A stretch of DNA of 64,000 bases. Origin: Polyangium sp. 15x6 (GTDB taxonomy: Bacteria > Myxococcota_A > Polyangia > Polyangiales > Polyangiaceae). Within the stretch, counting starts at the first letter, position 1. Every line of letters starts with the position of its first letter. Positions 1 through 8,236 of the stretch are shown here, piece after piece. A program made the translations under genes and the position numbers. The notes beneath the pieces are model-generated. The model had not been told where the DNA came from. It did no database searches and saw nothing but the letters and a program-made list of their open reading frames with translations. The stretch lies in NCBI RefSeq assembly GCF_029960785.1, contig NZ_JASBQE010000037.1, positions 46,138-110,137 on the forward strand, written 5' to 3'.

Positions 1-70
1 GCCGGAGGCGTCAAGCGAACCTCCTACCCCTCTCGCGAGGGCGGCCAGGAACGTGGTATAGGTACGCCCC

Positions 71-1327
71 ATGGTTCCCTGCCCTCGCCGCCCGGGTCTC
101 GCGCGCTCGTCGGTCACCGCCGCCGTGCTCGCCGCGGCTTGCGTCACGCTCGGCCTTCCCCTCGCCTGCACCCCGACCGAGCCGCGGACGGGGCAATGGA
201 AGCCGACCGAAGGAACCTTCGACGACCCGCGGCCCGAGAACACGACGAAGGCGACGTCGGAGCCCACGACGAAGCCAACGGCAAACAAGCCGCCGCCGCC
301 GCCGCCTCCTCCTCCTCCTCCGCCCCCGCCTCCGCCTCCTCCACCTCCGCCGCCTCCCCCGCCTCCGCCCCCGCCTCCTGCGCCGACCGCGACGATTGGC
401 GTCACCGGTCCGAGCTGCGTCATCAAAGGCACGTCCCCGCTCGCGAAGGGCACTCTGCTTTACGACGCGCCCGTGGGTGGCCGGGTCATTGCGAGCTTCC
501 AGGGCGGATACGTCCCGATGTCGATGAGCGAGATCCCGCCGGATCCGGCCATTCAGCGCTCGAAGATCACCACACGCGCGAGCGAGCCTTCCTTCCGGCT
601 CGAAGGGTACGTCGCGACGACCGCGATCCCGGTCTGGAGCGGCCGCGACATCCCGATCGTCTCGGGCAACGTGTGGATCGCGACCGCGCAGAAGCTCAAG
701 ATCACCGGGGCGAAGCTCGGGTTCGTCACGGTCGAGATGCCCATTTTCGGCACGAATGGCCAGAATGCCACGGTCAGCGCGCCCTGCGACGCCCTCGCGT
801 TGCAGCGCGGCACGCCCGTGCCCGTGGAGGTGCCCGGCAATGGCCGCGGCTTCCTCGCGAAGCCCCAGGACGTCGATATCCTCGACGGCCCCGCGGGCAA
901 CGTCGTCTACACGCTCCGCATGAACGTCGCCGACGTGAAGCTGTTCTGGAGCACCGAGCAGACCGGATCGTTCGTCCACGGAAAGCTCCGCGCCGATCTC
1001 GCCATCGACGGGTGGATGCGCTGGTCCGATCTCACGGCCCTACCGAAGGGCGAGATGCTGGATCAATACATTCCCCCCGAGACGAGCGTCGCGGGCGCGC
1101 AGCTCGTCATGGATCCGCCGCCGCGCGTCGCCCGCGCCTCGAAGGACATCCCGATCCGGTTCCGGCGCGACGAAAAAGAGCGGCCGATCGGCGTGATCGA
1201 GGCCGGCGCCGAGCTCCTCGTGCTCGAGACCATCGCGGGCTGGACGAACGTGCTCCCGAAAGCGGTGTTCGCCCTGCCCGACGACGCCGGCGGCTTCTGG
1301 ATTCCCGCCGGCGAGACGCCTCGCTGA
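71..1327 (+). CDS. Proline-rich lipoprotein, function unknown
   Basis: The 418-residue product starts with a signal peptide ending in the lipobox LPLAC, so Cys33 is the expected lipidated residue and the protein should sit in the cell envelope. A Thr/Lys-rich linker leads into an uninterrupted run of 30 prolines (residues 74-103), encoded by mixed CCG, CCT, CCC and CCA codons, so the run is kept as protein rather than as a simple DNA repeat. The remaining 310 residues look like a folded, beta-rich domain of no family I recognise. The stop codon abuts the stop of the convergent gene at 1328. Ribosomes would need EF-P to pass the proline run. The lipoprotein call is strong; the function is unknown. 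Confidence 0.8.
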   Translation: MVPCPRRPGLARSSVTAAVLAAACVTLGLPLACTPTEPRTGQWKPTEGTFDDPRPENTTKATSEPTTKPTANKPPPPPPPPPPPPPPPPPPPPPPPPPPPPPPAPTATIGVTGPSCVIKGTSPLAKGTLLYDAPVGGRVIASFQGGYVPMSMSEIPPDPAIQRSKITTRASEPSFRLEGYVATTAIPVWSGRDIPIVSGNVWIATAQKLKITGAKLGFVTVEMPIFGTNGQNATVSAPCDALALQRGTPVPVEVPGNGRGFLAKPQDVDILDGPAGNVVYTLRMNVADVKLFWSTEQTGSFVHGKLRADLAIDGWMRWSDLTALPKGEMLDQYIPPETSVAGAQLVMDPPPRVARASKDIPIRFRRDEKERPIGVIEAGAELLVLETIAGWTNVLPKAVFALPDDAGGFWIPAGETPR

Positions 1328-1957
1328 TCACTCCGCCACGACGTCCGCGGTCGCCCCCGCCTCCTCCAGCAATCGCCGATACCACTTCGCGGCTTGTCGC
1401 GCGCGGCCCGGGAGCGCGCGCGTGCCCCAGAGGACGGTGAACGTGCGCCGCGTCCCCGCGTGGGTCTTCGTGCGTTGCGCGTCCTTCACGCCGTTCGCCG
1501 ACGCGCCTTCCGCGTCGAAGAGGCAAAGCAGCCCGCCGAGATCGATCTCCTGCCCCGAGGCATTGAAGACGTATTTCTCGCCCGGCTTCGCGATCCCGAT
1601 CCGGAGCGGCGGCGTCGCGCGGTCGAGGTCGATCACGCTGATGGGCAGGCCGCTGTGCAAGGAGACCGCGTTGCACGTGTCGACGGCCGCGTTGATCGAG
1701 CCGAGCGCGCCCTCGGTCACCGCGCGGACGAGGTACTCGGACGAAGGCTTGCCCCGGCCCGTCGGCTTGTATCCGCCGTGCCGCAAGAGATCCCGCACCG
1801 CCGCACGGACCGCCTCGTCGGCCGAGAGCGGCGCCGCGGCGCCCGGCGTGAGCAGCGCGCGGACGCTCGCGGGGACTTCGATTTCGCCGAGCGGCGCGGG
1901 AAACGTGGTCGTGAAGGCGGCGGCCTCGAGCAGCGGGTGGGGATCGATCGTCAGCAT
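1328..1957 (-). CDS. B3/B4 tRNA-binding-domain protein
   Basis: The 209-residue soluble protein resembles stand-alone B3/B4 domain proteins, related to the editing domain of the phenylalanyl-tRNA synthetase beta chain (COG3382 type). Recognisable segments are the central NAAVDTCNAVSLHSGLPIS stretch, the following acidic IDLDRA, and the late GTRRTFTVLWGTRALPG block. Relatives are thought to bind or edit mischarged tRNA or a free amino acid, but the substrate here cannot be told. The gene is convergent with the proline-rich lipoprotein and diverges from the PLP enzyme at 2047, leaving under 90 bases for both promoters. The ATG at 1957 has no clear Shine-Dalgarno sequence. Confidence 0.7.
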   Translation of the reverse strand: MLTIDPHPLLEAAAFTTTFPAPLGEIEVPASVRALLTPGAAAPLSADEAVRAAVRDLLRHGGYKPTGRGKPSSEYLVRAVTEGALGSINAAVDTCNAVSLHSGLPISVIDLDRATPPLRIGIAKPGEKYVFNASGQEIDLGGLLCLFDAEGASANGVKDAQRTKTHAGTRRTFTVLWGTRALPGRARQAAKWYRRLLEEAGATADVVAE

Positions 1958-2046
1958 GGGAGGCGCATCCTAGCCCGGCGCGGGCCGCTTGACACGAGGG
2001 GGCCGCCGCGTGCCTCATGGCCCCGGAAAACGACCGAGGAGGCACG

Positions 2047-3510
2047 ATGAGGATCCCCGCGAAGGGTCTCGAAAGGGACGAGCTGTTCGGAAAACTCGCC
2101 GCGTTCCGCGCCCATGACATGCCCTGGCGCGACGGACGCACCTTCGCGTACGTCTACGATGCCGGGCCGGACGCAGAAGGCGTCATTCACCGCGCGTACA
2201 CCATGTACCTCGGGGAAAACGCGCTCGATCCCACGGTCTTTCCGAGCACGCTCGTCCTCGAGAACGACGTCGTCTCCATGGCCGCCGGGCACCTCGGCGG
2301 CGACGACGCGGTCGCGGGCTCGTTCACGAGCGGCGGCACCGAGAGCATCCTCCTCGCCGTGAAGACGGCGCGCGACTTCGCCCGCGAGGCGCGCGGCATC
2401 CGCGAGCCCGAGATCGTCGTGCCCGAGACGGCGCACGCCGCGTTTCACAAGGCCGCCCATTACCTCGACGTGAAGCTCGTCAGCGTGCCCGTCGACCGCG
2501 CGACGTTCAAGGCCGACGTCGCGGCCATGCGCGAGGCCGTCGGGCCGAGCACGATCCTGCTCGTCGGATCGGCCGTCTCGTACGCGCACGGCGTCGTGGA
2601 TCCGATCCGCGAGCTCGGCGCGCTCGCGCTGGAGAAGAACCTCCTCCTCCACGTCGACGCGTGCATCGGCGGGTTTCTCCTGCCGTACTTCCGGCGGCTC
2701 GGCGCGCCCGTCGCCGATTTCGATTTCCAGGTCCCGGGCGTCACCAGCATCTCGATGGACTTCCACAAGTACGCCTACGCCGCGAAAGGCGCGTCCGTGC
2801 TCCTCCACAAGACCAAGGATCTCCGGCGGCACCAGTTCTATGCCTGCGCGGGCTGGTCGGGCTACACGGTGATCAACTCGACCGTGCAGAGCACGAAATC
2901 GGCCGGGCCGCTCGCCGCCTGCTGGGCCGTGCTCCATCACTTCGGCGACGAGGGGTACCTCGAAATCGCGCGGAACATGCTGGCCGCGACGCGCAAGATC
3001 GTGGACGGGATCGAGGCGATCCCGGGCCTAAGGCTCCTCGCGCGGCCCGAGATGAACCTCGTCGCGTTCACGTCCGACGAGGTCAGCGTCTTTCACGTCA
3101 TCGACGAGATGAAGGCCCGCGGCTGGTTCGTCCAGCCGCAGCTCGGCTTTGGTTCGTCGAAGGAGAACATTCACCTCTCGCTCAACCCGAAGGCGCTCGG
3201 GCTCGCGGACGAGCTCCTCCAGGATCTGCGCGCATGCGTGGCGATCGCCCGGACGCTGCCGCCGCCCGGCGGCGATCTCTCGGCGCTCCGCGGCGCGCTC
3301 GCCTCGCTCGACCTCACGAAGCTCGACCCGGCGATGCTCGGCGGCCTCCTGCGCGAGGCGATGGCGGCCACCGGCATCGCGGGCGCGAGCCTGCCCGATC
3401 GCATGGCCGCCGTGAGCGAGGTCCTGAACCACCTGCCGCCCCCGCTGCGCGAGCGGCTGCTCGTCGAATACATGAACGGCCTCTTCCAGACCCGCGTGGA
3501 CGGCCCCTGA
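2047..3510 (+). CDS. PLP-dependent decarboxylase/lyase, sphingosine-1-phosphate lyase type
   Basis: The product (487 aa from the ATG at 2047) is a fold-type I pyridoxal-phosphate enzyme of the group II decarboxylase superfamily. The SGGTESILLA segment is the phosphate-binding glycine/threonine turn, HVDACIGGF holds the Asp that contacts the pyridine nitrogen, and SMDFHKYAYAAKG carries the Schiff-base lysine (Lys241), a form typical of sphinganine/sphingosine-1-phosphate lyases. A C-terminal extension of about 90 residues looks helical. Myxobacteria make sphingolipids, so a role in sphingoid-base breakdown is plausible but unproven; a glutamate- or tyrosine-decarboxylase-like activity is the alternative. 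I chose 2047 because GAGGAGG lies 5-11 bases upstream; an in-frame ATG at 2017 lacks such a site. Confidence 0.8.
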   Translation: MRIPAKGLERDELFGKLAAFRAHDMPWRDGRTFAYVYDAGPDAEGVIHRAYTMYLGENALDPTVFPSTLVLENDVVSMAAGHLGGDDAVAGSFTSGGTESILLAVKTARDFAREARGIREPEIVVPETAHAAFHKAAHYLDVKLVSVPVDRATFKADVAAMREAVGPSTILLVGSAVSYAHGVVDPIRELGALALEKNLLLHVDACIGGFLLPYFRRLGAPVADFDFQVPGVTSISMDFHKYAYAAKGASVLLHKTKDLRRHQFYACAGWSGYTVINSTVQSTKSAGPLAACWAVLHHFGDEGYLEIARNMLAATRKIVDGIEAIPGLRLLARPEMNLVAFTSDEVSVFHVIDEMKARGWFVQPQLGFGSSKENIHLSLNPKALGLADELLQDLRACVAIARTLPPPGGDLSALRGALASLDLTKLDPAMLGGLLREAMAATGIAGASLPDRMAAVSEVLNHLPPPLRERLLVEYMNGLFQTRVDGP

Positions 3511-3606
3511 TTCCGCCCCGCGGCTGGAAATCCCGAAAATCGATCCGCCCGTGAGGCCCGTCGTTCCCCGATTGCGACGAGCTAGCGCCTCCCCCACGAA
3601 GCGAGC

Positions 3607-4356
3607 ATGCAGAAGATGCTCCGCCGCCTCGGGCTCCTCGCATGGCTCTGCGCCGCCGCCACGGGGTGCGGCCGGGACGAGCAGGCCCTCGCCGCCATTC
3701 GCCCGCTCGCCACGCAGAGGCGCCTCGCGCTCCCCGTCGAGGTGTACACGCTGAACATCCCCGACGATCTGCCCGGGTTCGCCGTGCCCGGCCCGGACGG
3801 CGCGAATCCGAGGATGCTCTTCCTGCACGGGATGTGCTCGGCCGGCGTCGGGGACGTGCAAGCCTTCCAGTTCGCGGCGAGCGAGCACGGCGGCATCCTC
3901 GCGGTCCGCGGCGACACGCCCTGCAACGGCGCGGGCATCCTGCGCAAGCATTCGTTCGATCTCGACAAACTCGACGCCCGCATCCGGGCCGCGTTCGAGG
4001 TGGGCGGCGGAGCGGCGGACGACCTCGTGCTGGTGGGTCACTCGCAGGGCGCGTTCCTCGGCGAGCGGCTCGCGGAGCAATGGCCCGCGCGGTATTCACG
4101 GCTCATCTTGATCGGCGCGCCCACGGAGCCCTCGGCGGCGCGGCTCCGGCACGTGCGCGGCGCGGTCATGGTAAGTGGAGAGTTCGATGTGACGACGCGC
4201 ATGAAGCAGGCCGCCGAGGAGCTCCAGGCAGCCGGCATTCCTTCCACGTACCTCGAAATGCCAGGCGCCAAGCACGGGCAGATGGGCGACGCCGAGCGGA
4301 TCTTCGGCGAGGCGTTCGCCTGGCTCGAAAAGAACGCGCTGCCCCGTAAGCCCTAG
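3607..4356 (+). CDS. Alpha/beta hydrolase lipoprotein
   Basis: The 249-residue product has a lipoprotein signal (AAATGC, Cys21) and then an alpha/beta-hydrolase domain. The nucleophile elbow is GHSQG with Ser146, and the likely remaining triad members are Asp194 in GEFDVTT and His223 in AKHGQ. LFLHGMCSAG supplies the oxyanion-hole HG motif. It is probably a cell-envelope esterase or peptidase-like hydrolase; the substrate cannot be inferred. The gene stands alone between the PLP enzyme and the LamG-like lipoprotein, all on the same strand but with spacings of about 96 and 39 bases, so co-transcription is possible. Confidence 0.8.
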   Translation: MQKMLRRLGLLAWLCAAATGCGRDEQALAAIRPLATQRRLALPVEVYTLNIPDDLPGFAVPGPDGANPRMLFLHGMCSAGVGDVQAFQFAASEHGGILAVRGDTPCNGAGILRKHSFDLDKLDARIRAAFEVGGGAADDLVLVGHSQGAFLGERLAEQWPARYSRLILIGAPTEPSAARLRHVRGAVMVSGEFDVTTRMKQAAEELQAAGIPSTYLEMPGAKHGQMGDAERIFGEAFAWLEKNALPRKP

Positions 4357-4395
4357 GCGTGGATAGCGGGCCGGGTTCCGGGGTATCCTCGGCCC

Positions 4396-5163
4396 ATGGC
4401 CCCGAAGAACCTGCTCGCCTTCGTGCTCGCCGCGTCCGGCGCCCTCCTCGCCCCCGCGTGTTATCTGACCTCGTCGTTCGACGGCCTGACCGGAGCTCCC
4501 GACGACGGGGCCACGGCGAGCTCGGCGAGCACTGGCGGAGGCATGGGCGGCGCAGGCGGCGCAGGCGGCGCAGGCGGCGCAGGCGGCGCGGGCGGCAGCG
4601 TCGCCACGCCGGCGACGGGGATCCTCGACAATTTCGACCGCGCCGACGGCGCCCCCGGGCCGCCGTGGAAGGTCGCATCGCCCGACGCGTACACGATCTA
4701 CGGCGAGCGTCTCATGACGATCGGCACGAATCCCGACGCAGCGATCTGGGATCAGGTGTTCGGTCCCCGCCAGGAGGCCTACATCACGCTCGAATCGATG
4801 GATGGGGACGAGATGGAGATCGAGCTCGTCCTGCGCAACCAGGGGCACCCGAGCGAATGCGAGTCGGTCGTGGTGAGCTGGAACCGCTTCGATGGGGAGC
4901 CCGTGATCCACGTCGCTTATTGCACCGAAGGGCAGTGGATCATGGTCGGCGAGCCGGTCCCGTGCACGCTCGTGGAAGGCGACACGATATGGGCGCGCGG
5001 CTACGAGGACGGCCGCATCGAGGCGTACGTGAACGGCAAGCTCTTCGGGACGTGGGACGCCTCGGAAGCGCCGATGGGGACCTCCGGCGGACGGATCGGC
5101 GTGTTTACCTATGGCATCCCCGACGAGGTCCGCTTCGAGGATTTCGGCGGTGGCTCGTTCTGA
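4396..5163 (+). CDS. Gly/Ala-linker lipoprotein with LamG-like domain
   Basis: A 255-residue secreted protein with lipobox LAPAC (Cys22), then a Ser/Thr-rich stretch and a GGAGGAGGAGGAGG linker encoded by a 12-base repeat around 4546-4600. From about residue 75 a single beta-sandwich domain begins (ILDNFDRADGAPG ... KVASPDAYTIYG ... WARGYEDGRIEAYVNGKLFG ... GRIGVFTYG), the pattern of concanavalin/LamG-like domains found in many myxobacterial surface lipoproteins. The ligand is unknown. A cluster of hairpins (see the repeat at 5174) starts about ten bases after the stop codon. Confidence 0.75.
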   Translation: MAPKNLLAFVLAASGALLAPACYLTSSFDGLTGAPDDGATASSASTGGGMGGAGGAGGAGGAGGAGGSVATPATGILDNFDRADGAPGPPWKVASPDAYTIYGERLMTIGTNPDAAIWDQVFGPRQEAYITLESMDGDEMEIELVLRNQGHPSECESVVVSWNRFDGEPVIHVAYCTEGQWIMVGEPVPCTLVEGDTIWARGYEDGRIEAYVNGKLFGTWDASEAPMGTSGGRIGVFTYGIPDEVRFEDFGGGSF

Positions 5164-5173
5164 GGCCGCTGCG

Positions 5174-5278
5174 CCGGGGCGCCGCCCCGGACCCCGCGGG
5201 GGCTGTTCGCCCCTCGACCCGAACCAGCGCAAGCGCTGGACCTCAGGGGGAAGAACTGCGCGATGCGCAGTTCTTCCC
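5174..5278 (-). repeat. Four-hairpin dispersed element, copy 1 (inverted)
   Basis: Four consecutive stem-loops fill the space just after the stop at 5163: CCGGGGC/GCCCCGG (5174-5190), GGGGGC/GCCCCT (5198-5214), CCAGCGC/GCGCTGG (5224-5239) and the 14-bp-arm hairpin beginning GGGAAGAACTGCGC (5248-5278). The order is the reverse complement of copies 2 and 3. Arms differ from those copies by paired changes that keep pairing. Together with copy 2 it makes an inverted pair of about 105-bp blocks between two convergent genes, so it can also act as a two-way transcription barrier. Confidence 0.85.
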
Positions 5279-5365
5279 ACAGGCCGGTGCCAAGACCAGG
5301 GACGGCGTTGCCGGTCACGACGGTCTTGGCTGGCAGCGTCGCCCGCCGGTCTTGCCTCGGCCCGT

Positions 5366-5471
5366 TCGATGAACTGCGCATCGCGCAGTTCATCGACCCC
5401 GGGTCCAGCGCTTGCGCTGGTCCGGGTCCAGGGGCGGATAGCCCCTGGTGGGGCCTGGGGCAACGCCCCAG
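5366..5471 (+). repeat. Four-hairpin dispersed element, copy 2
   Basis: Four stem-loops in the order: arm TCGATGAACTGCGC with its complement (5366-5396), CCAGCGC/GCGCTGG (5405-5420), CCAGGGGC/GCCCCTGG with loop GGATA (5428-5448), and CTGGGGC/GCCCCAG (5455-5471). The element ends ten bases before the stop codon of the minus-strand gene at 5481, the same position copy 3 takes relative to the gene at 37823. The 87 bases between copies 1 and 2 carry a further CAAGACC...GGTCTTG inverted pair. Confidence 0.85.
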
Positions 5472-5480
5472 CGAAGCGCC

Positions 5481-6395
5481 TCAGAACGTGCCGACGATCA
5501 TCGCCGCGCCCCCGCCCGGCAAGGGCGCGACGACCGGCCGGACGACCGGCCCGCGGGCGGCCGCCTCTGGCTTCTTTTCGCCGCCGCTCGTGAAAAATAG
5601 CGCGGCCGCGACGCCCAGCGAGGCGACCCCCACGCCGAGCGACACGTCCCCGAGGATCAGCTTCGTCTTCACGGCATCGACGTCCGTCTCGGCGCAGCTC
5701 TGCGTGCGGCCGCAACCGTCGCGGAGCCCCGCGAGATCGGACTTGCCCGTGATCCCGAGATAAGCGAACGCCCCGAGCGACACCACCCCGAGCCCGCCGA
5801 GCACGTACGAGGCCACGCGTTTCCCGGACGGGCCCGAGCCCGGCGCCGCGGGTTTGTCCGGGTCCGCGCCCGGAGGCGCCTGGGCGGGCCCCTCCAGATC
5901 TAGCGTGATCACGCGATTCTTCTCGCCGACACGGATGACGACCTGCCGCTCGACCGGCGTCTCGTTCGGCGCGACGAACCTGAGCGTGTGGGGCCCCGGG
6001 TTCACCGCAATGGGCTGGCCGTCGAGTGTCTTCGTGAGGACGGCGCCGTCGAGCGTGACCTCGGCTGTGACGACGTCGTTGCCCCGCGCGTCGCGCAAGC
6101 CCGGGACGATCGTCGGCAGGCTCGCCTCGACGCGCGGGAGCATGGTGGCGCATTCGTCGCGCACGACGGCGGGGCAGGCCTCGGCGCTGCACGCGACGAA
6201 TTTTCCGCGCGCCTCGACGAGGCGACCGGCTTTTTCGAGCTCCTGACCCTCCTCGAACGCGGCCGCGCACTGGGCCTTGCGCGCCGGATCGGGCGGGGCG
6301 GCGTGCGCCGGCGTGGCTCCGAACGCCGCGGCGACGAACAGGGCGGCGAAGAGGAACCGCGGGGCGAAGAGGGGTCTCGACGTGGGCATGGGCAA
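5481..6395 (-). CDS. PEGA-like periplasmic/membrane protein
   Basis: The 304-residue protein has a Sec signal (ending in PAHA around residue 32), a Cys-containing helical region of about 90 residues typical of myxobacterial TPR/PEGA proteins (AFEEGQELEKAGRLVEARG), then a PEGA-like beta domain (VTLDGAVLTKTLDGQPIAVNPGPHTLRF), a Pro/Gly linker, and two hydrophobic segments near residues 195-215 and 250-270. It is likely held in the inner membrane with the PEGA domain in the periplasm. Such proteins are abundant in myxobacteria and uncharacterised. It is convergent with the LamG-like lipoprotein across the hairpin element. Confidence 0.75.
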   Translation of the reverse strand: MPMPTSRPLFAPRFLFAALFVAAAFGATPAHAAPPDPARKAQCAAAFEEGQELEKAGRLVEARGKFVACSAEACPAVVRDECATMLPRVEASLPTIVPGLRDARGNDVVTAEVTLDGAVLTKTLDGQPIAVNPGPHTLRFVAPNETPVERQVVIRVGEKNRVITLDLEGPAQAPPGADPDKPAAPGSGPSGKRVASYVLGGLGVVSLGAFAYLGITGKSDLAGLRDGCGRTQSCAETDVDAVKTKLILGDVSLGVGVASLGVAAALFFTSGGEKKPEAAARGPVVRPVVAPLPGGGAAMIVGTF

Positions 6396-6535
6396 CGCGG
6401 GTGAGCAGAGCGAAGGAACAACAGCTTGCGTGGGGCGTCAACTGCGGGCGGCCTGCTCCTGCGCGGTAGTATCCCTCACACCACGTCGGTTCGTTGCCCC
6501 GTCATAGGTATACGACATCACACAATCGTTCCGCG

Positions 6536-6604
6536 CGGACCTCGGAGACGACCTCCGAGGTTCCCTTCCAGCTCTGCCCGGACCTCGGAGACGACCTCCG
6601 GTCT
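6536..6604. repeat. Direct repeat of a hairpin, 43 bp apart
   Basis: A 22-bp sequence beginning CGGACCTCGGAG occurs at 6536 and again at 6579, exactly 43 bp apart. The first copy forms a perfect 9-bp stem (ACCTCGGAG/CTCCGAGGT) with a five-base loop; the second keeps most of the stem. They lie just past the stop of the S41 peptidase gene and upstream of the PEGA-like gene, so terminator, attenuator or operator are all possible. Confidence 0.6.
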
Positions 6605-6622
6605 TCAAGTCGATATCTAACA

Positions 6623-8065
6623 CTACTTTACCGCCGCCTCCGGGCGAGCGGAAAGCTGCACCAGCCGAAGGACGGCTTTGGTATGTCCGTTCGACAGGTC
6701 ATCCTTGGGAAAGACATCGATCGTCTCCTCGGGAGGAACGCCGCGCGCCTCGAACAGCTGGCCTTCCGTGTCCAGGTAGATTTCGTTCGAAAACTCCACC
6801 TTCCAGCCGTTCGGCAGAGGCTTCTCGAGCACGTCGGAGAAAGCGCCCCGTGTCGTCGTCCCGAGGTGTTTGACGTGGGGTAAAGCACGCATGGCGAGCG
6901 TGAACGTCTCTCCGGCGCTCACGGTGACGTCGCTCGTCAGCAGATAGACCCGACCGGTAAAACGCGGCCGCGGGCTCGGCTCCACATGGAATGCCTGCGG
7001 CGCCATGCCCTTCGCGCGGTAGGCCTGCTTGGTGAAGGCAAGCCGCTTCTGGTCGGCAAAGCGGTTCGCAATCGCGCGGGAGATCAGGTCGTAGCCGCCG
7101 CGGTTGTTGGTGACGTCCACGATGACCGCATCGGCGCCATGAAAGGCTGACATGGCCTCGTCCAGCACGAGGTCCAGGGCGGAGAGCTCCTTCTCGCGCG
7201 AGAGATGATCGCCGTAGCCCCCCATCGTGACCACGTTGAGATATCCGACGCGCGGGGCGGCGAACCCCCATAAGATCCGATCCTTGGCGGCCTGATGCCC
7301 CTTTCCGCCGAGGATGACCTGCAGAATGCCATCGCGGTAGGCCCGCAGCCACGCGCGCTCGACCTCCTTCGCGGGTCGCCCCTCGGCGCGGGCACGCGCC
7401 GAGAGCAGCTCCAGCGTCTGGCTATGCGTCTCCTCGAAGCTCAGCACCTCGGCGCCGATCTCGGCCGAGAGATTGACATGCGCGTCGCCGAGGCCTTGCA
7501 GCGTCGTGGAGAGGACGTCGAACAGCTTCCGCTCGGGCATTCCAGGCGACACCTGCGCGCGCCCCGCTTCAACACGTGCCGACCAGTCCAGGTTGCGTTC
7601 CTTGAAAAACGCGTAGTGCTCCGCGAGGGTGGCGGCGAAGACTTCGAAGACCCGAGGTGCATCCCACGCGCGCTTCTCATCATTGCAGGAGGGCGGCAGC
7701 CGGTCGATCCTGTCGAAGTGGTATCGCGTCTCGCCCGGAAGGCTGAGGAAGTGCACGGCACCCTCCGGTCCGGGCTGGCTATAGCCAAAAATCTCGAGCA
7801 GCCCCGCAGTCCCGGTGGGGTCTGCATAGCAGCCTGCGGCGCTTTCGTGGTGAAGCAGGAGCCCCTTGTCGGATACCGTCAGGAGCCAGCCGTAGCCGCG
7901 CGAGCGCCACGAGCCTCGCACCCCCTTCGCCGTCGTCTCTCCCTGGATGACTGGGCTGGGCGCGGCAGCCGCCGGCGGGGCAAGCGGCGGAGAGCTGCCG
8001 CCGGGGCCCGATGCGGCGCAGCCGGTCATCAGAACGCAAAACCCAGCAAGGAGGCGGCGATGCAT
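6623..8065 (-). CDS. S41 family peptidase lipoprotein
   Basis: From the ATG at 8065 the product is 480 aa and begins with a lipoprotein signal (CVLMTGC, Cys about 15) followed by a Pro/Ala-rich linker. The C-terminal half is a tail-specific protease (S41) domain: VGYLNVVTMGGYG starts the fold, VIVDVTNNRGGYD is the conserved strand-turn, and TSDVTVSAGETFTLAM carries the expected catalytic Ser. This subgroup resembles the IRBP/TSP-like S41 enzymes without a visible PDZ domain. It would act outside the inner membrane on unknown substrates. An upstream in-frame start at 8215 would put 50 residues in front of the signal peptide and is rejected. Confidence 0.8.
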   Translation of the reverse strand: MHRRLLAGFCVLMTGCAASGPGGSSPPLAPPAAAAPSPVIQGETTAKGVRGSWRSRGYGWLLTVSDKGLLLHHESAAGCYADPTGTAGLLEIFGYSQPGPEGAVHFLSLPGETRYHFDRIDRLPPSCNDEKRAWDAPRVFEVFAATLAEHYAFFKERNLDWSARVEAGRAQVSPGMPERKLFDVLSTTLQGLGDAHVNLSAEIGAEVLSFEETHSQTLELLSARARAEGRPAKEVERAWLRAYRDGILQVILGGKGHQAAKDRILWGFAAPRVGYLNVVTMGGYGDHLSREKELSALDLVLDEAMSAFHGADAVIVDVTNNRGGYDLISRAIANRFADQKRLAFTKQAYRAKGMAPQAFHVEPSPRPRFTGRVYLLTSDVTVSAGETFTLAMRALPHVKHLGTTTRGAFSDVLEKPLPNGWKVEFSNEIYLDTEGQLFEARGVPPEETIDVFPKDDLSNGHTKAVLRLVQLSARPEAAVK

Positions 8066-8236
8066 CTTATCCACGGGTTCGCATCCTAGCGCAGGATGCC
8101 ACGCACGACGAGCCCATTTGAGCAGGGTCGATGCGAGGCGGGGGAGGACGGTGGCTTTGAACCCCAGCCTATTTCGGTCCCCTTGGTCGAACACTCGAAC
8201 AGGCGCGTGATTCACGAGATGAGCCTCTCGTACCGT

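Noticed and set aside
8066..8215. Longer start for the S41 peptidase at 8215
   Set aside because: It would put 50 residues in front of a clear lipoprotein signal.
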